Shown here in pieces: positions 50,134 to 59,596 of a stretch of 64,000 nt of DNA. The notes beneath the pieces were generated by a model. That model saw only the letters and a list, made by a program, of their open reading frames with translations. It searched no databases and had not been told where the DNA came from. The position numbers and the translations under genes are program-made. Position 1 is the first letter of the stretch; each line of letters begins with the position of its first letter. Location of the stretch: positions 62,001 through 126,000 of the forward strand of contig NZ_JBJXCT010000004.1 of the NCBI RefSeq assembly GCF_046159715.1. Direction: 5' to 3'. The stretch is from Pampinifervens sp037481935 (GTDB lineage: Bacteria > Aquificota > Aquificia > Aquificales > Aquificaceae).

Positions 50134-52613
50134 GGAATTACTCTGTCCCTGCCCTCCATCTTTGCCATGTATAACTTGCCGTCCGCAACCTTTATGAGCT
50201 CGTCCACATCTTCACCATTGTCGGGAAATGTAGCCACTCCAAAGCTGGCACTGATGCTTACAGGCTTTAATCCTTCGGCGTAGACCACGCTTCTTTTTAT
50301 GGCTTCTCTTATCCTGTTTGCCACTGCGACTGCGTCGGCCCTTGATGCGTCGGGAAGGATAACTATAAACTCCTCACCCCCCCACCTGCCTGCTATGTCC
50401 ATACTTCTTATACTCCTCGTCAGCACCTCAGAAAAGGTCTTGAGACATAAGTCTCCCGTCTGATGCCCATATGTGTCATTTATTTTTTTAAAGTGGTCAA
50501 GGTCTATTAGAAGTATAGCTAAGGAACTCCTGTTTCTTTTTGCCTTTTCCAGTTCTTTTTGTAGAAACTCTGTTACAAACCTCCTGTTATAGAGATTGGT
50601 AAGAGGGTCTCTTATGGAGAGTTCCCTGTTTATTTCTATTAGTCTCAGGTTTGATAGGAAGGGTGTAAAGGTATTAACGAGGTTTTCTATAAACTCTACC
50701 TTTTCCTTATCAAAAAAGTTTTCCTTCCGAGATATCATACTTAAAAGAGCTATTGTCCTTCCTCCAGATACCACAGACATACACATATAAGAACCATAAA
50801 TGGACTTGAAAGAAGGACATGAATACGCTTCTCTGTCCCTTACAAGGAAGGGCTGAGTGCTCTGAAAGACCTTACACAGGGAAGGGTCCTGACCTTCCTC
50901 AAGACACTCTGTGTATTCTCTGTTTCCATAGATAATTCTGTCAACTACCCTGTTCAGTGAGGGATTAATCCTATATACAGCAAACGTGTCCACTCCTGAA
51001 ATTTTTACAAGCATGTGTGCAAGAAGATTGTAGGCTTCGCCTTCTGAGCCACATCTGTTTAGGTTAAGGATAAAATCATGAATGCTTTCAAGTTCCCTTG
51101 TCTTTCTCTCAATTTCCTCCTCAAGTTTCAGCCTGTCTGTTATATCTCTTGCAACTATGAGTATGTAAGGTGTGCTGTTCATGTGAACCTTTGTTGCGGT
51201 TATTTCCACAGGCAGTCTGTTTCCATACATATCTTTATAATACCTCCTGCCCCTTACAACTTCATCTCTTCTCACAATTTTTTGTATGTTCTGGATTATA
51301 AACTCTGGGTCTGCATCCACTATCTGGAATATGGTCATCTGTGTAAGCTCCTCTTCCGTGTATCCAAGCTTTCTTACAGTTGCCCTGTTTGCTAGCTTTA
51401 TGGTCCCGCTATCCGCTTCGTATACGATAATCATATCTTCTGTAGAATTCATAATCCTCCTGTAGTTGTCAAGCTCTCTTGCTATGGTTTTGTGGGACAG
51501 TGTTTCCTGAGTTATGTCTCTGAGCATCAGTTTTATCCTTCCTCTAATCTTCTGGGACTCTACAAAAAGATAGCTGGCAGAGATTTCATAGGTCTTGTCC
51601 TTCAATGCAAACCTGTATTTTTCGGCTTTTCTCTCTCTCAATAATCTTGAATACACATAAGACCAATCCTTATCTGGGACAACTTCCGTAATATCATGGT
51701 CTATTAGATTACCAAAAAGTTCCACAGCCTTTGCGTTCATCCAGACTATTACCTGGTTTGAAAAGATGTCAAGAACTTCAAAGGTAGGCTCGGGAAGAAG
51801 ATTTAAAACATCCTTTGCGTGTCTGAGCTTTGTCTCAAGAAACTTCCAGTATCCTTCGTAGGCATTCCTCGCTATATCCCTGTTGCTTATTACTCCTACG
51901 GCGTAACCCTTACTATCCACCACCACAAGCCTTCTTATGTTTTTCTCCTCCATTATCTTGAGGGCAAGCTCTGCCGGAGCGTCCTCGTCTATAGTTATCA
52001 CAGGTTTACTCATGTATAACCTTACGGGGGCAGAAAGGTCTATACGGTCAAACAGCTTTACAATGTCCCTCTCGGTTATTACACCTGCCGGCATACCGCC
52101 TATCAGCACGGGTAGAGCTCCTATGTTCTTTTCCTTCATAAGCTTGAGGCACTCAAGGAGATTTGTATTTTCTCCAACCCATACCAGCTCCTTATCCAGA
52201 AGAAGGTCTCTGACCTTCATTCTTCTTTTGAAAAAGTCCTCCTCCAGATGGCTCAGCACCTTCTCCATTGTAACAGTTCCCATAAACCTGCCTTCGCTGT
52301 CTACAACCACAAGCCTTCTTATGCCGTTCTCTACCATAAGACTGAGGGCGTAATAAATGTCTCTGTATTCTCTTACCGAAATCAGGCTCTTTGAAGCGAA
52401 TTTGAGAGCATTTTCTTCAAGGGATACACTCTCTGTGATTAACCTTAGAAGGTCCCTTTCTGTTATTATCCCTATGGGAACTTCTTTTTTCATGAGAAGC
52501 ACATAGCCCTTTCCTCCCTCCCTCATTTTTTCAAAGGCAGTTTTCAACGTGCATTCAGAAGGACACACTGGTTCTTCACTTTCAATTATGTCCGCCACTC
52601 TGAGACTGAGCAT
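50130..52613 (-). CDS. CBS-PAS-GAF-GGDEF multidomain receptor, predicted diguanylate cyclase
   Basis: An 827-residue cytoplasmic protein. Four CBS units lie in about the first 260 residues (two nucleotide-sensing pairs; repeated PAGVITERD and IRRLVVVDS), two PAS domains follow at about 270-390 and 390-510, a GAF domain at about 525-650, and a GGDEF domain at the end with RWGGEEFIVILPDA. The active site is intact and an RSMD inhibitory site lies five residues before it, so it should make cyclic di-GMP with product inhibition. No EAL domain. It sits between infC and radA. Confidence 0.9.
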   Translation of the reverse strand: MLSLRVADIIESEEPVCPSECTLKTAFEKMREGGKGYVLLMKKEVPIGIITERDLLRLITESVSLEENALKFASKSLISVREYRDIYYALSLMVENGIRRLVVVDSEGRFMGTVTMEKVLSHLEEDFFKRRMKVRDLLLDKELVWVGENTNLLECLKLMKEKNIGALPVLIGGMPAGVITERDIVKLFDRIDLSAPVRLYMSKPVITIDEDAPAELALKIMEEKNIRRLVVVDSKGYAVGVISNRDIARNAYEGYWKFLETKLRHAKDVLNLLPEPTFEVLDIFSNQVIVWMNAKAVELFGNLIDHDITEVVPDKDWSYVYSRLLRERKAEKYRFALKDKTYEISASYLFVESQKIRGRIKLMLRDITQETLSHKTIARELDNYRRIMNSTEDMIIVYEADSGTIKLANRATVRKLGYTEEELTQMTIFQIVDADPEFIIQNIQKIVRRDEVVRGRRYYKDMYGNRLPVEITATKVHMNSTPYILIVARDITDRLKLEEEIERKTRELESIHDFILNLNRCGSEGEAYNLLAHMLVKISGVDTFAVYRINPSLNRVVDRIIYGNREYTECLEEGQDPSLCKVFQSTQPFLVRDREAYSCPSFKSIYGSYMCMSVVSGGRTIALLSMISRKENFFDKEKVEFIENLVNTFTPFLSNLRLIEINRELSIRDPLTNLYNRRFVTEFLQKELEKAKRNRSSLAILLIDLDHFKKINDTYGHQTGDLCLKTFSEVLTRSIRSMDIAGRWGGEEFIVILPDASRADAVAVANRIREAIKRSVVYAEGLKPVSISASFGVATFPDNGEDVDELIKVADGKLYMAKMEGRDRVIP

Positions 52614-52624
52614 GAATAAAAAAT

Positions 52625-53140
52625 TTATCTCTTTTTAGGCAGAAGTGAAAAGATTAAAAAATTTCCCTCCTTCTTTATAGAGGATTCAAGCTGCCCAACG
52701 TCTGAAAGCTCTTCCACTATTCTGTTTGCCAGCTTGTCGCCCAGCTCTGGATGAAGATGTTCCCTGCCCCTGAACCTTATCCTTACCCTCACCTTGTCTC
52801 CATCCATAAGAAATTCCCTCATGTGCTTGAGCTTTACCTTCAGGTCATGCTCGTCAATCCTCACAGATAGCATCATGTCTTTGACTTCAATGGCGTGTTC
52901 CCTCTGCTTTTTCTTCGCTTCCTTTTCCTTCTTCTTGAGCTCGTAGAGAAACTTCCCGTAGTCAAGTATCTTACACACAGGGGGGTTTGCCTGAGGGGCC
53001 ACTTCAACCAGGTCAAGTCCTTTTTCACTGGCTATCCTCAGAGCTTCCTGAATTGGAATTATGCCTAACTGCTTTCCATTTTCATCTATGAGCCTTACCT
53101 CCTTTGCCCTTATCTGCCTGTTTACCCTATATTCCTGCAA
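52625..53140 (-). CDS. infC: Translation initiation factor IF-3
   Basis: A 171-residue IF-3. The N-domain starts RVNRQIRAKEVRLID, the linker is KKKEKEAKKKQ, and the C-domain has VRIRFRGREHLHPELG. I place the start at TTG 53140: AAAGGAGG lies five bases before it, while the GTG at 53146 would overlap that site. A rare start codon is used by infC in other bacteria for self-control. rpmI and rplT, the usual neighbours, are absent; a GGDEF receptor gene follows. Confidence 0.93.
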   Translation of the reverse strand: MQEYRVNRQIRAKEVRLIDENGKQLGIIPIQEALRIASEKGLDLVEVAPQANPPVCKILDYGKFLYELKKKEKEAKKKQREHAIEVKDMMLSVRIDEHDLKVKLKHMREFLMDGDKVRVRIRFRGREHLHPELGDKLANRIVEELSDVGQLESSIKKEGNFLIFSLLPKKR

Positions 53141-53552
53141 GACCACCTCCTTTAAGTTGTTTTATAAGCACATAGAGAGAAAGCAGGAAATTCATAAAAA
53201 GAATCACAGTTGAAAGCATGGAAACCCTTCTGAAGAGGACCCTTCTTGGCTCGTTGTAATCAAGAAGGTCTATGTCCCCCAGCTTTCTCTTGTAGTTTTT
53301 TAGCCAGTATGAGATGCCCACGTTTAGCCCAAGACCCAGCATGAGAAGTAGAGCGTAGACCTTTGCATCACCTAAGATAAGATACAACAAAAGCAGTAAA
53401 AAAGCAAGTTTGTAAAACCTCCAGAGCAATCTCCCATAAAGACTTCCTGCAAAGTCCTTATTCCTCTCAGCTCTCAGAAGCACTGGCGCAACTAAGAAGA
53501 CTAAAGCAAAGAGAGAACCGCAATACAGAGCTATCAGAATTTCAGAAGCCAT
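53127..53552 (-). CDS. DUF4149-like membrane protein
   Basis: A 141-residue membrane protein with about four helices, a layout like the DUF4149 protein at 33746 (FLVAPVLLRAERNKDFAG loop after the first helix). Function unknown. It is the first gene of the infC run, and the infC start lies inside its last codons, so infC is coupled to it. Confidence 0.72.
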   Translation of the reverse strand: MASEILIALYCGSLFALVFLVAPVLLRAERNKDFAGSLYGRLLWRFYKLAFLLLLLYLILGDAKVYALLLMLGLGLNVGISYWLKNYKRKLGDIDLLDYNEPRRVLFRRVSMLSTVILFMNFLLSLYVLIKQLKGGGLAGI

Positions 53553-53620
53553 TCTTCCCTTTTACTTTGCTCTGAGACCCTTGCTGTGTTTTTAACTTTT
53601 CCTAACATAACTGTTTAAAT

Positions 53621-53626
53621 TATACT
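53621..53626 (+). promoter_or_regulatory. -10 element of smc, leaderless layout
   Basis: TATACT ends eight bases before the GTG start at 53635, with no ribosome site between. The region between the divergent DUF4149-like gene and smc is 82 bases and AT-rich. Confidence 0.45.
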
Positions 53627-53634
53627 ATTACTCT

Positions 53635-56600
53635 GTGAAAGCCTGGATAGAAAAAATAACCTTAGAGGGGTTCAAATCTTACGGAAAGGAGAGGGTAGAA
53701 ATACCACTGGGACAGGGCTTCATAGGCGTTGTGGGTCCTAATGGTGCAGGCAAGTCCAACATAGGCGATGCCATATCCTTTGCCCTTGGTATAGCCACTG
53801 CAAAGACCCTGAGGGCAAGGAATCTCTCCTATCTCATATACTCAAAAGACTCTGACAGGGCAGAATACGCCTATGTGGAGGTTCACTTCAAAAACCACGG
53901 ACTCTTCCCCCTTCAGGATGAGGACATAGTCATATCAAGAAAGGTCTATCAGGATGGAAGGACGGTTTTCCGGATAAACGGGGCGGTTGTCAGAGAGAAG
54001 GACCTTATGGATTTCCTCTCTAAGGCAGGCATATACGAGAATGCCTACAATGTGGTGCTTCAGGGGGATATAGTCAGGTTCTTAAAGATGACGCCAGTGG
54101 AGAGGAGGAAGCTTCTTGAAGAGATTGCAGGGATTGAGGAGTATGAGGAGAAAAAGCAGAGAGCGCTTGCAGACCTGGGAGAGGTGGAGCTGAAGCTCAG
54201 AGAGCTAAGGCTTCTTATGGATGAAATGGAAGTGCAAATGGAAAAGCTAAGAGAGGAGCTCAAAAGGCTTAACCTCTACAGGGAGCTGGAGGAAAAGAGA
54301 AGGAGCATTGACATACGGCTCACCCTCAAAACTGCTTATGAGCTGAAAAAGTCGGTGAATGAGGTATCCGAAAAAATATCCTCAAAAGAGGAGGAACTCC
54401 AGAGGCTGAGAGAGCGGATAAAAGCATACGAGGAGAGGCTCCTGCATGTGGAGAAGGAGCTAAAAGATGTGAGTGAGAACCTCTTTCCTTTCAGGGAGAA
54501 GGTAGGAAGGCTCTCTCAGTCTATAGAGAACATGGGTCAGAGCCTAGAAAAGCATGAAAGAAGGATTGATAACCTCCGGAAGGATATTTTCTCCACACAG
54601 GAGCAAATAGCTTCACTTGAGAGGCAAAAAGAGATACTTCTAAGGGAAGAGGAAAATCTGCTCAGAGCGATTGAAGGGGAGGAAGTGGAGCTTCTTGGCA
54701 CAGAAGAATCTGCAAACCTGCTCTGGAAAAGCATAAAGGAAAGGGAGGAAAGCCTGAAGGTTTCCCTTGAGGAGATGGAAAGGACGGAGGAAAAGCTCAG
54801 GGAACTCAGCACATCGCTGGAGGAGGCAAGGAAAGAGCTTTCAAGAATGGAGCTCAAGCTCAGAGAACTGGAGCTCAAAAAAGAAAGGGTAAAGGAGGAT
54901 ATGGAAAGGCTCAGAGAAGAGGAGAGAAAGATAAAGGCAAACATGGGGGAATCTCTCATGAAAAGGGAAAACTACCAGAAAATGCTGAAAGAGGAGGAAA
55001 GGTCCATAAGGGTAAAAAAGGAAGAATACCAGAGGCTGGAAGAGAGGCTCAAAAAGATAAGGCAGGAAAAGGAGGAGGTTCTCAAAGAAATTGCAATGCT
55101 GAAGGGCAGGCTTCAGAGCATGCCGCCCGAAGAGCTTCCCTTTGAAGGCATAGAGGGTGTTTATGGGAGAGCGTCTGGTCTCATAAAGGTGAGAGACCTT
55201 GAATACCTCAGGGCGGTTGAGGTCGCTGGGGGTGGAAGGCTCTCCTACATAGTGGTGCAGGATGAAGATGTGGCAAAGAGGTGCATACAGAGGCTCAAAG
55301 AACTTAAATGGGGGAGGCTTAACTTCATACCACTGAGCAGAATAAGGGAAACAAACCTTCCTCCCTATCCACCAAGGCATAGGGGTGTGATAGACTTTAT
55401 AGTGAACCTCCTTGAGTATGAGAAGAGGTTCGAGAAAGCCATACGCTTTATCTTTGGGGACACGCTCCTTGTGGACGGCTTTGACACTGCCAGGGGCCTG
55501 GGGAACTCCTACAGAATGGTAACCCTTGATGGGGAGCTTTTTGAAAAGAGCGGTGTTATCAGTGGTGGACACAGCGAGGAGAGGGGTGAGCTGGGAAGAG
55601 GTTTTTATCTTGAAGAGCTCAACAGGCTTCTCCAGCTTGAAGAAAAGCTAAGGGAAGAGGAAGCTAAGGAAGAAAAGCTCCTGAAAATGCTCAGAGATGA
55701 ACTGCTTGAAAAGGAAAGTGTCATAGCCATACTTCGCAGAAGGCTGGAGGAGGTGGAAGAGACAGACAGGTCTGGATACGAAAGGCTAAAAGACATACAG
55801 GAGAAGTTGCAGAAGGCTGAAGAGTATGTGCATATACTTGAAGGAGAAAAGGAGGAAACAAAGAAAAAAACCTTATCCCTGAAGGAAGATATATCCTACC
55901 TTGAGGAAAAGCTGGAAAACCTCAGCATAAAGAGGCAGTCAGTGCTTCTTCATTACAGAGAGTCCGGCGTGGAGGACCTGAGGCGCGAATACGAAAAAGA
56001 GAAGCAGAAGATGGAGAAGCTCAGAGAATCCATACACTCCCATCAGTTAAAGCTGAGAGAGCTTCAGATAGAGAAGGAGAGCCTTCAGAAGGAGATTGGG
56101 AGAAAGCTTGCCTTTGTTGAAAGCGCTCAGGATGAGATTGAGAAGTTAGGTCTTGAACTGGAGGAACTCCGCAAAGAAAGGCAACAGCTGGAGGAAGAGC
56201 TAAAGCATGTGAATATGCAGGCCTATGAGCTATACAGGAAAAAAGACAGGCTTGAGGAGGAGCACAGAAGCCTTCAGTCAGAGCTTGGAAGGCTCAGGTT
56301 TCAGGAAGAATCTCTCAAAGAGGAACTTCACAGGCTCTGGCTTGAGAGGGCAAAGCTTGAAGAGAGATACAAGGAGAGCCTCAGCAGGCTAAGAGAGCTT
56401 GGCTATGAGGGGGAGGTGGTGGAGATAAAAGAGGGCTCCGGAAGGCTCAGAGAGGAGCTTTCAAAGGTGATAAAGGAGCTATCTTCCCTTGGTAGCGTAA
56501 ACTTCAAGGCTGAGGAAGAATACAGGGAATATGAGGAAAGGCACTCAGATTATCAGGAGCGATACAGAAGGTTAAAGGAAGAAAAGGAGTCCATAAAGGA

Positions 56601-57096
56601 GCTCATACAGGAAGTAGAGACAAAGAAGCTCAGAGCTTTTATGGAGACCTTTCAGGCGGTTGACAGAAATCTCAGAAGAATTTTCTCAGAGCTCTCACCC
56701 GGTGGTAAGGCATACATGGTGCTTGAAAGGGAAGATGACCCGCTTTCCGGGGGTGTAAGCCTGGTGGTAAAGCCCAGAGGCAAGGAGGTGCAATACCTGG
56801 AGGCTATATCAGGTGGAGAAAAAACCCTTGCTGCCCTGTCCCTCATATTCGCCATACAGGATTACAGACCATCACCCTTTTACTACTTTGATGAGGTGGA
56901 TGCACACCTTGATGAGGCCAACGCAAGAAGGGTGGGAGAGCTCTTGAAGGAGAGGTCAAAAGGTGCTCAGTTTATTGTGGTTACACTGAGAGAGGTACTC
57001 GCCAGCTTTGCAGACAGGGTAATAGGTGTAAGCGGAAGAGGGGGGCTATCCAGGGTCTTTACCCTGGAAAACCCGGCTGAGCTCCTCACTGGTTAA
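53635..57096 (+). CDS. smc: Chromosome segregation protein SMC
   Basis: A 1153-residue condensin ATPase. Walker A is GPNGAGKSN (residues 34-42), long coiled coils run to about 480 and from 680 to 1000, the hinge lies between (about 490-660, with GIEGVYGRASGLI and SGVISGGH), and the C-terminal head has the signature ISGGEKTLAALS and Walker B FYYFDEVDAHLD. The start is GTG. It overlaps the convergent clpC gene by 11 bases. scpA and scpB are not in view. Confidence 0.96.
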   Translation: MKAWIEKITLEGFKSYGKERVEIPLGQGFIGVVGPNGAGKSNIGDAISFALGIATAKTLRARNLSYLIYSKDSDRAEYAYVEVHFKNHGLFPLQDEDIVISRKVYQDGRTVFRINGAVVREKDLMDFLSKAGIYENAYNVVLQGDIVRFLKMTPVERRKLLEEIAGIEEYEEKKQRALADLGEVELKLRELRLLMDEMEVQMEKLREELKRLNLYRELEEKRRSIDIRLTLKTAYELKKSVNEVSEKISSKEEELQRLRERIKAYEERLLHVEKELKDVSENLFPFREKVGRLSQSIENMGQSLEKHERRIDNLRKDIFSTQEQIASLERQKEILLREEENLLRAIEGEEVELLGTEESANLLWKSIKEREESLKVSLEEMERTEEKLRELSTSLEEARKELSRMELKLRELELKKERVKEDMERLREEERKIKANMGESLMKRENYQKMLKEEERSIRVKKEEYQRLEERLKKIRQEKEEVLKEIAMLKGRLQSMPPEELPFEGIEGVYGRASGLIKVRDLEYLRAVEVAGGGRLSYIVVQDEDVAKRCIQRLKELKWGRLNFIPLSRIRETNLPPYPPRHRGVIDFIVNLLEYEKRFEKAIRFIFGDTLLVDGFDTARGLGNSYRMVTLDGELFEKSGVISGGHSEERGELGRGFYLEELNRLLQLEEKLREEEAKEEKLLKMLRDELLEKESVIAILRRRLEEVEETDRSGYERLKDIQEKLQKAEEYVHILEGEKEETKKKTLSLKEDISYLEEKLENLSIKRQSVLLHYRESGVEDLRREYEKEKQKMEKLRESIHSHQLKLRELQIEKESLQKEIGRKLAFVESAQDEIEKLGLELEELRKERQQLEEELKHVNMQAYELYRKKDRLEEEHRSLQSELGRLRFQEESLKEELHRLWLERAKLEERYKESLSRLRELGYEGEVVEIKEGSGRLREELSKVIKELSSLGSVNFKAEEEYREYEERHSDYQERYRRLKEEKESIKELIQEVETKKLRAFMETFQAVDRNLRRIFSELSPGGKAYMVLEREDDPLSGGVSLVVKPRGKEVQYLEAISGGEKTLAALSLIFAIQDYRPSPFYYFDEVDAHLDEANARRVGELLKERSKGAQFIVVTLREVLASFADRVIGVSGRGGLSRVFTLENPAELLTG

Positions 57097-59521
57097 AAAT
57101 CGCCTCCAGCTTCTCCTTCTTCTTCACCGGCTTTATGTAGGGCTTATCTTCCTTGACCCTTATCTCCACGAGCTCCACATCTGCGAGAGTTCCCTTCAGT
57201 AGCTCCTCCGCCAGAAGGTCTTCCACATGGTGCTGAAGTGCTCTTTTCAGACTTCTTGCACCGTATTCTGGCTTGTATTCCCTGTCTATTATCCAGTCTA
57301 CAAAACTCTTGTGTAGCCTTACCTTTACATTCCACTCATGAAGGCTTCTGTTTACCTGTTCAAGCTGAAGCTCAAGTATCTTTACCACATCCTCCTTCTC
57401 GAGCGGTCTGTATACTATGACTTCATCGAGCCTGTTGAGAAACTCGGGGCTGAAGCTCTTCTTTACCTGGTCAAGCACATTCTTTTTCATCTGCTCGTAG
57501 TCTATCATGCCAAACTTCTTCTCAAAGCCCATCTGAGAGCCGTGGGCAATAAGCCTTGCACCCAGGTTGGAGGTCATTATGATTATGGTGTTGGCAAAAT
57601 CCACCGTTCTTCCCATGGCATCGGTAAGCCTTCCGTCGTCAAATATCTGGAGGAATATGTTGAAAACGTCGGGATGAGCCTTTTCTATTTCATCAAAAAG
57701 AAGCACCGAGTAGGGCCTTCTTCTTACCTTCTCCGTGAGCTGTCCGCCCTCTTCGTAGCCCACATATCCCGGGGGTGCACCCACCAGCCTTGAGACTGTA
57801 TGCTTTTCCATGTATTCGGACATATCAAACCTGACAAGGGCCTCTTCAGAACCAAAGAGATACTCTGCAAGAGCCTTGGCAGTTTCAGTCTTTCCCACTC
57901 CCGTGGGTCCAAGGAAGAGGAATACACCTATGGGCCTGTGTCTGCCCTTGAGTCCAACCCTTGACCTTCTTATGGCTCTTGCTACAGCCTTTATGGCATC
58001 ATCTTGCCCTATCACCCTCTTGTGAAGCTCTTCCTCTATATGCAGTAGCTTTTCCATATCGTTCTCATGTATCCTCTTTACTGGTATACCCGTCCACCTT
58101 GCCACCACCTCTGCCACATCCTCCTCTGTTACCTTAGGCCTGTTGGCAGCCATTTCCTGTTTCCACTTGGCTTTGAGGCTTTCAAGTTTTGCTCTTAGCC
58201 TGAGCTCTTCGTCTCTGAGCCTTGCAGCCTTTTCGTAATCCTGCTCGCTTGCTGCCTCCTCCTTCTTCTCCTCAATCTCCTTTATCTTCTCCTCTATGTC
58301 CCTTAAATCAGGCGGCAACTGGTATGCTCTGAGCTTTACAAGAGAACCTGCCTCATCTATCACGTCTATTGCCTTGTCTGGCAGGTTTCTCTCTGTTATG
58401 TATCTCTCAGAGAGTGTCACAGCCTTTTCTATGGCTTCAGGCTTGTATTCCACATTGTGAAACTCCTCAAACTTGGATTTAAGACCGTAAAGTATCCTTA
58501 TGGTATCTTCCTGAGAGGGCTGGTCCACTATGATAGGCTGGAACCTTCTTTCCAGAGCGCCATCCTTTTCTATGTATTTCCTGTATTCGTCAAGGGTAGT
58601 AGCACCTATAACCTGTATTTCACCTCTTGCAAGGGCTGGCTTTAGCATGTTGCTGGCATCTATTGAGCCCTCTGCAGAGCCAGCTCCCACGAGAGTGTGT
58701 ATCTCATCAATGAAGAGTATCACGTTGGGCGCCTTTTCCAGCTCCTTGAGTATGTTCTTGAGCCTCTCCTCAAACTGACCCCTATACTTCGTTCCAGCCA
58801 CGAGGGCTGCAAGGTCAAGGGCAACAACTCTTTTGTTGAGAAGCGGGTCTGGCACCTGCTTGTAAGCTATTCTCTGGGCAAGGCCCTCCACAATGGCAGT
58901 CTTTCCAACGCCAGGGTCTCCAAGAAGAACAGGGTTGTTTTTTCTCCTTCTAACCAGTATCTGTATAACCCTTTCTATCTCCTTTTCCCTTCCTATGACA
59001 GGGTCAAGCTTGCCTTCCCTTGCCATCTGGGTAAGGTCTCTTGAAAACCTGTCAAGGTTTGGTGTGGGTGCATACTTGGTGGTCTCCTGAGGGGGCAGTT
59101 CTCCCAGTATCTGAAGAACCTCCCTTCGGACAGAGTATTCATCCAGCCCGAAGCCTCTGAGTATCCTTCCTCCAAGCCCTGTCTTTTCCCTGACTATGCC
59201 AATGAGAAGGTGCTCTGGACCCACAAACTGATGGTGGAGTATGCGGGCTTCTTCTACTGCAAACTCAAGGACTCTCTTGGCGTCTGGTGCAAAGAGTATC
59301 TCGCCTGAATGGCTCCCGCGCGTTATCTGACCCATTATGGCCTTGCGCACCTTTTCCTGGGTCAGTCCAAAGCGGGTAAGCACAAGGGAGGGAAGGTCCT
59401 CTTCCCTTATGAGCGACAGCAGTATGTGCTCGCTGCCAAGGTATGTATGGCCAAGCTCTATAGCTTCCTCCCTTGCCTGGAGGATAATCTGTCTTGCCTT
59501 TTCCGTAAATTTCTCAAACAT
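57086..59521 (-). CDS. clpC: ATP-dependent Clp protease ATPase subunit ClpC
   Basis: An 811-residue Hsp100 unfoldase. Two Clp N repeats (1-145), AAA-1 with GDPGVGKTA near residue 207, a UVR-type middle region (EQDYEKAARLRDEELRLR), and AAA-2 with GPTGVGKTETA near 545. The UVR region and short middle part mark ClpC rather than ClpB, which has a longer coiled coil. A MGF tripeptide in GSQMGFEKKF may be the ClpP-binding loop. clpP is not in the window. AGAGGTG precedes the ATG. Confidence 0.93.
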   Translation of the reverse strand: MFEKFTEKARQIILQAREEAIELGHTYLGSEHILLSLIREEDLPSLVLTRFGLTQEKVRKAIMGQITRGSHSGEILFAPDAKRVLEFAVEEARILHHQFVGPEHLLIGIVREKTGLGGRILRGFGLDEYSVRREVLQILGELPPQETTKYAPTPNLDRFSRDLTQMAREGKLDPVIGREKEIERVIQILVRRRKNNPVLLGDPGVGKTAIVEGLAQRIAYKQVPDPLLNKRVVALDLAALVAGTKYRGQFEERLKNILKELEKAPNVILFIDEIHTLVGAGSAEGSIDASNMLKPALARGEIQVIGATTLDEYRKYIEKDGALERRFQPIIVDQPSQEDTIRILYGLKSKFEEFHNVEYKPEAIEKAVTLSERYITERNLPDKAIDVIDEAGSLVKLRAYQLPPDLRDIEEKIKEIEEKKEEAASEQDYEKAARLRDEELRLRAKLESLKAKWKQEMAANRPKVTEEDVAEVVARWTGIPVKRIHENDMEKLLHIEEELHKRVIGQDDAIKAVARAIRRSRVGLKGRHRPIGVFLFLGPTGVGKTETAKALAEYLFGSEEALVRFDMSEYMEKHTVSRLVGAPPGYVGYEEGGQLTEKVRRRPYSVLLFDEIEKAHPDVFNIFLQIFDDGRLTDAMGRTVDFANTIIIMTSNLGARLIAHGSQMGFEKKFGMIDYEQMKKNVLDQVKKSFSPEFLNRLDEVIVYRPLEKEDVVKILELQLEQVNRSLHEWNVKVRLHKSFVDWIIDREYKPEYGARSLKRALQHHVEDLLAEELLKGTLADVELVEIRVKEDKPYIKPVKKKEKLEAIFNQ

Positions 59522-59578
59522 GCTTCACACCTCTCTTATAGAATAAAGATAGGGAAGGCTGAAAGTTTTGCAAGAAGG

Positions 59579-59586
59579 ATTATACT
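59579..59586. promoter_or_regulatory. Overlapping divergent -10 of clpC and dnaX
   Basis: ATTATACT gives TATACT on the plus strand (59581-59586), ten bases before the dnaX ATG, and TATAAT on the minus strand (59584-59579), giving clpC a leader of about 50 bases with a ribosome site. Confidence 0.4.
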
Positions 59587-59596
59587 ATTTAACAGC

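Noticed and set aside
54841..55572. A 243-codon minus-strand frame inside smc
   Set aside because: It is a shadow of the smc hinge and coil with low-complexity Phe/Leu composition; no start signals.
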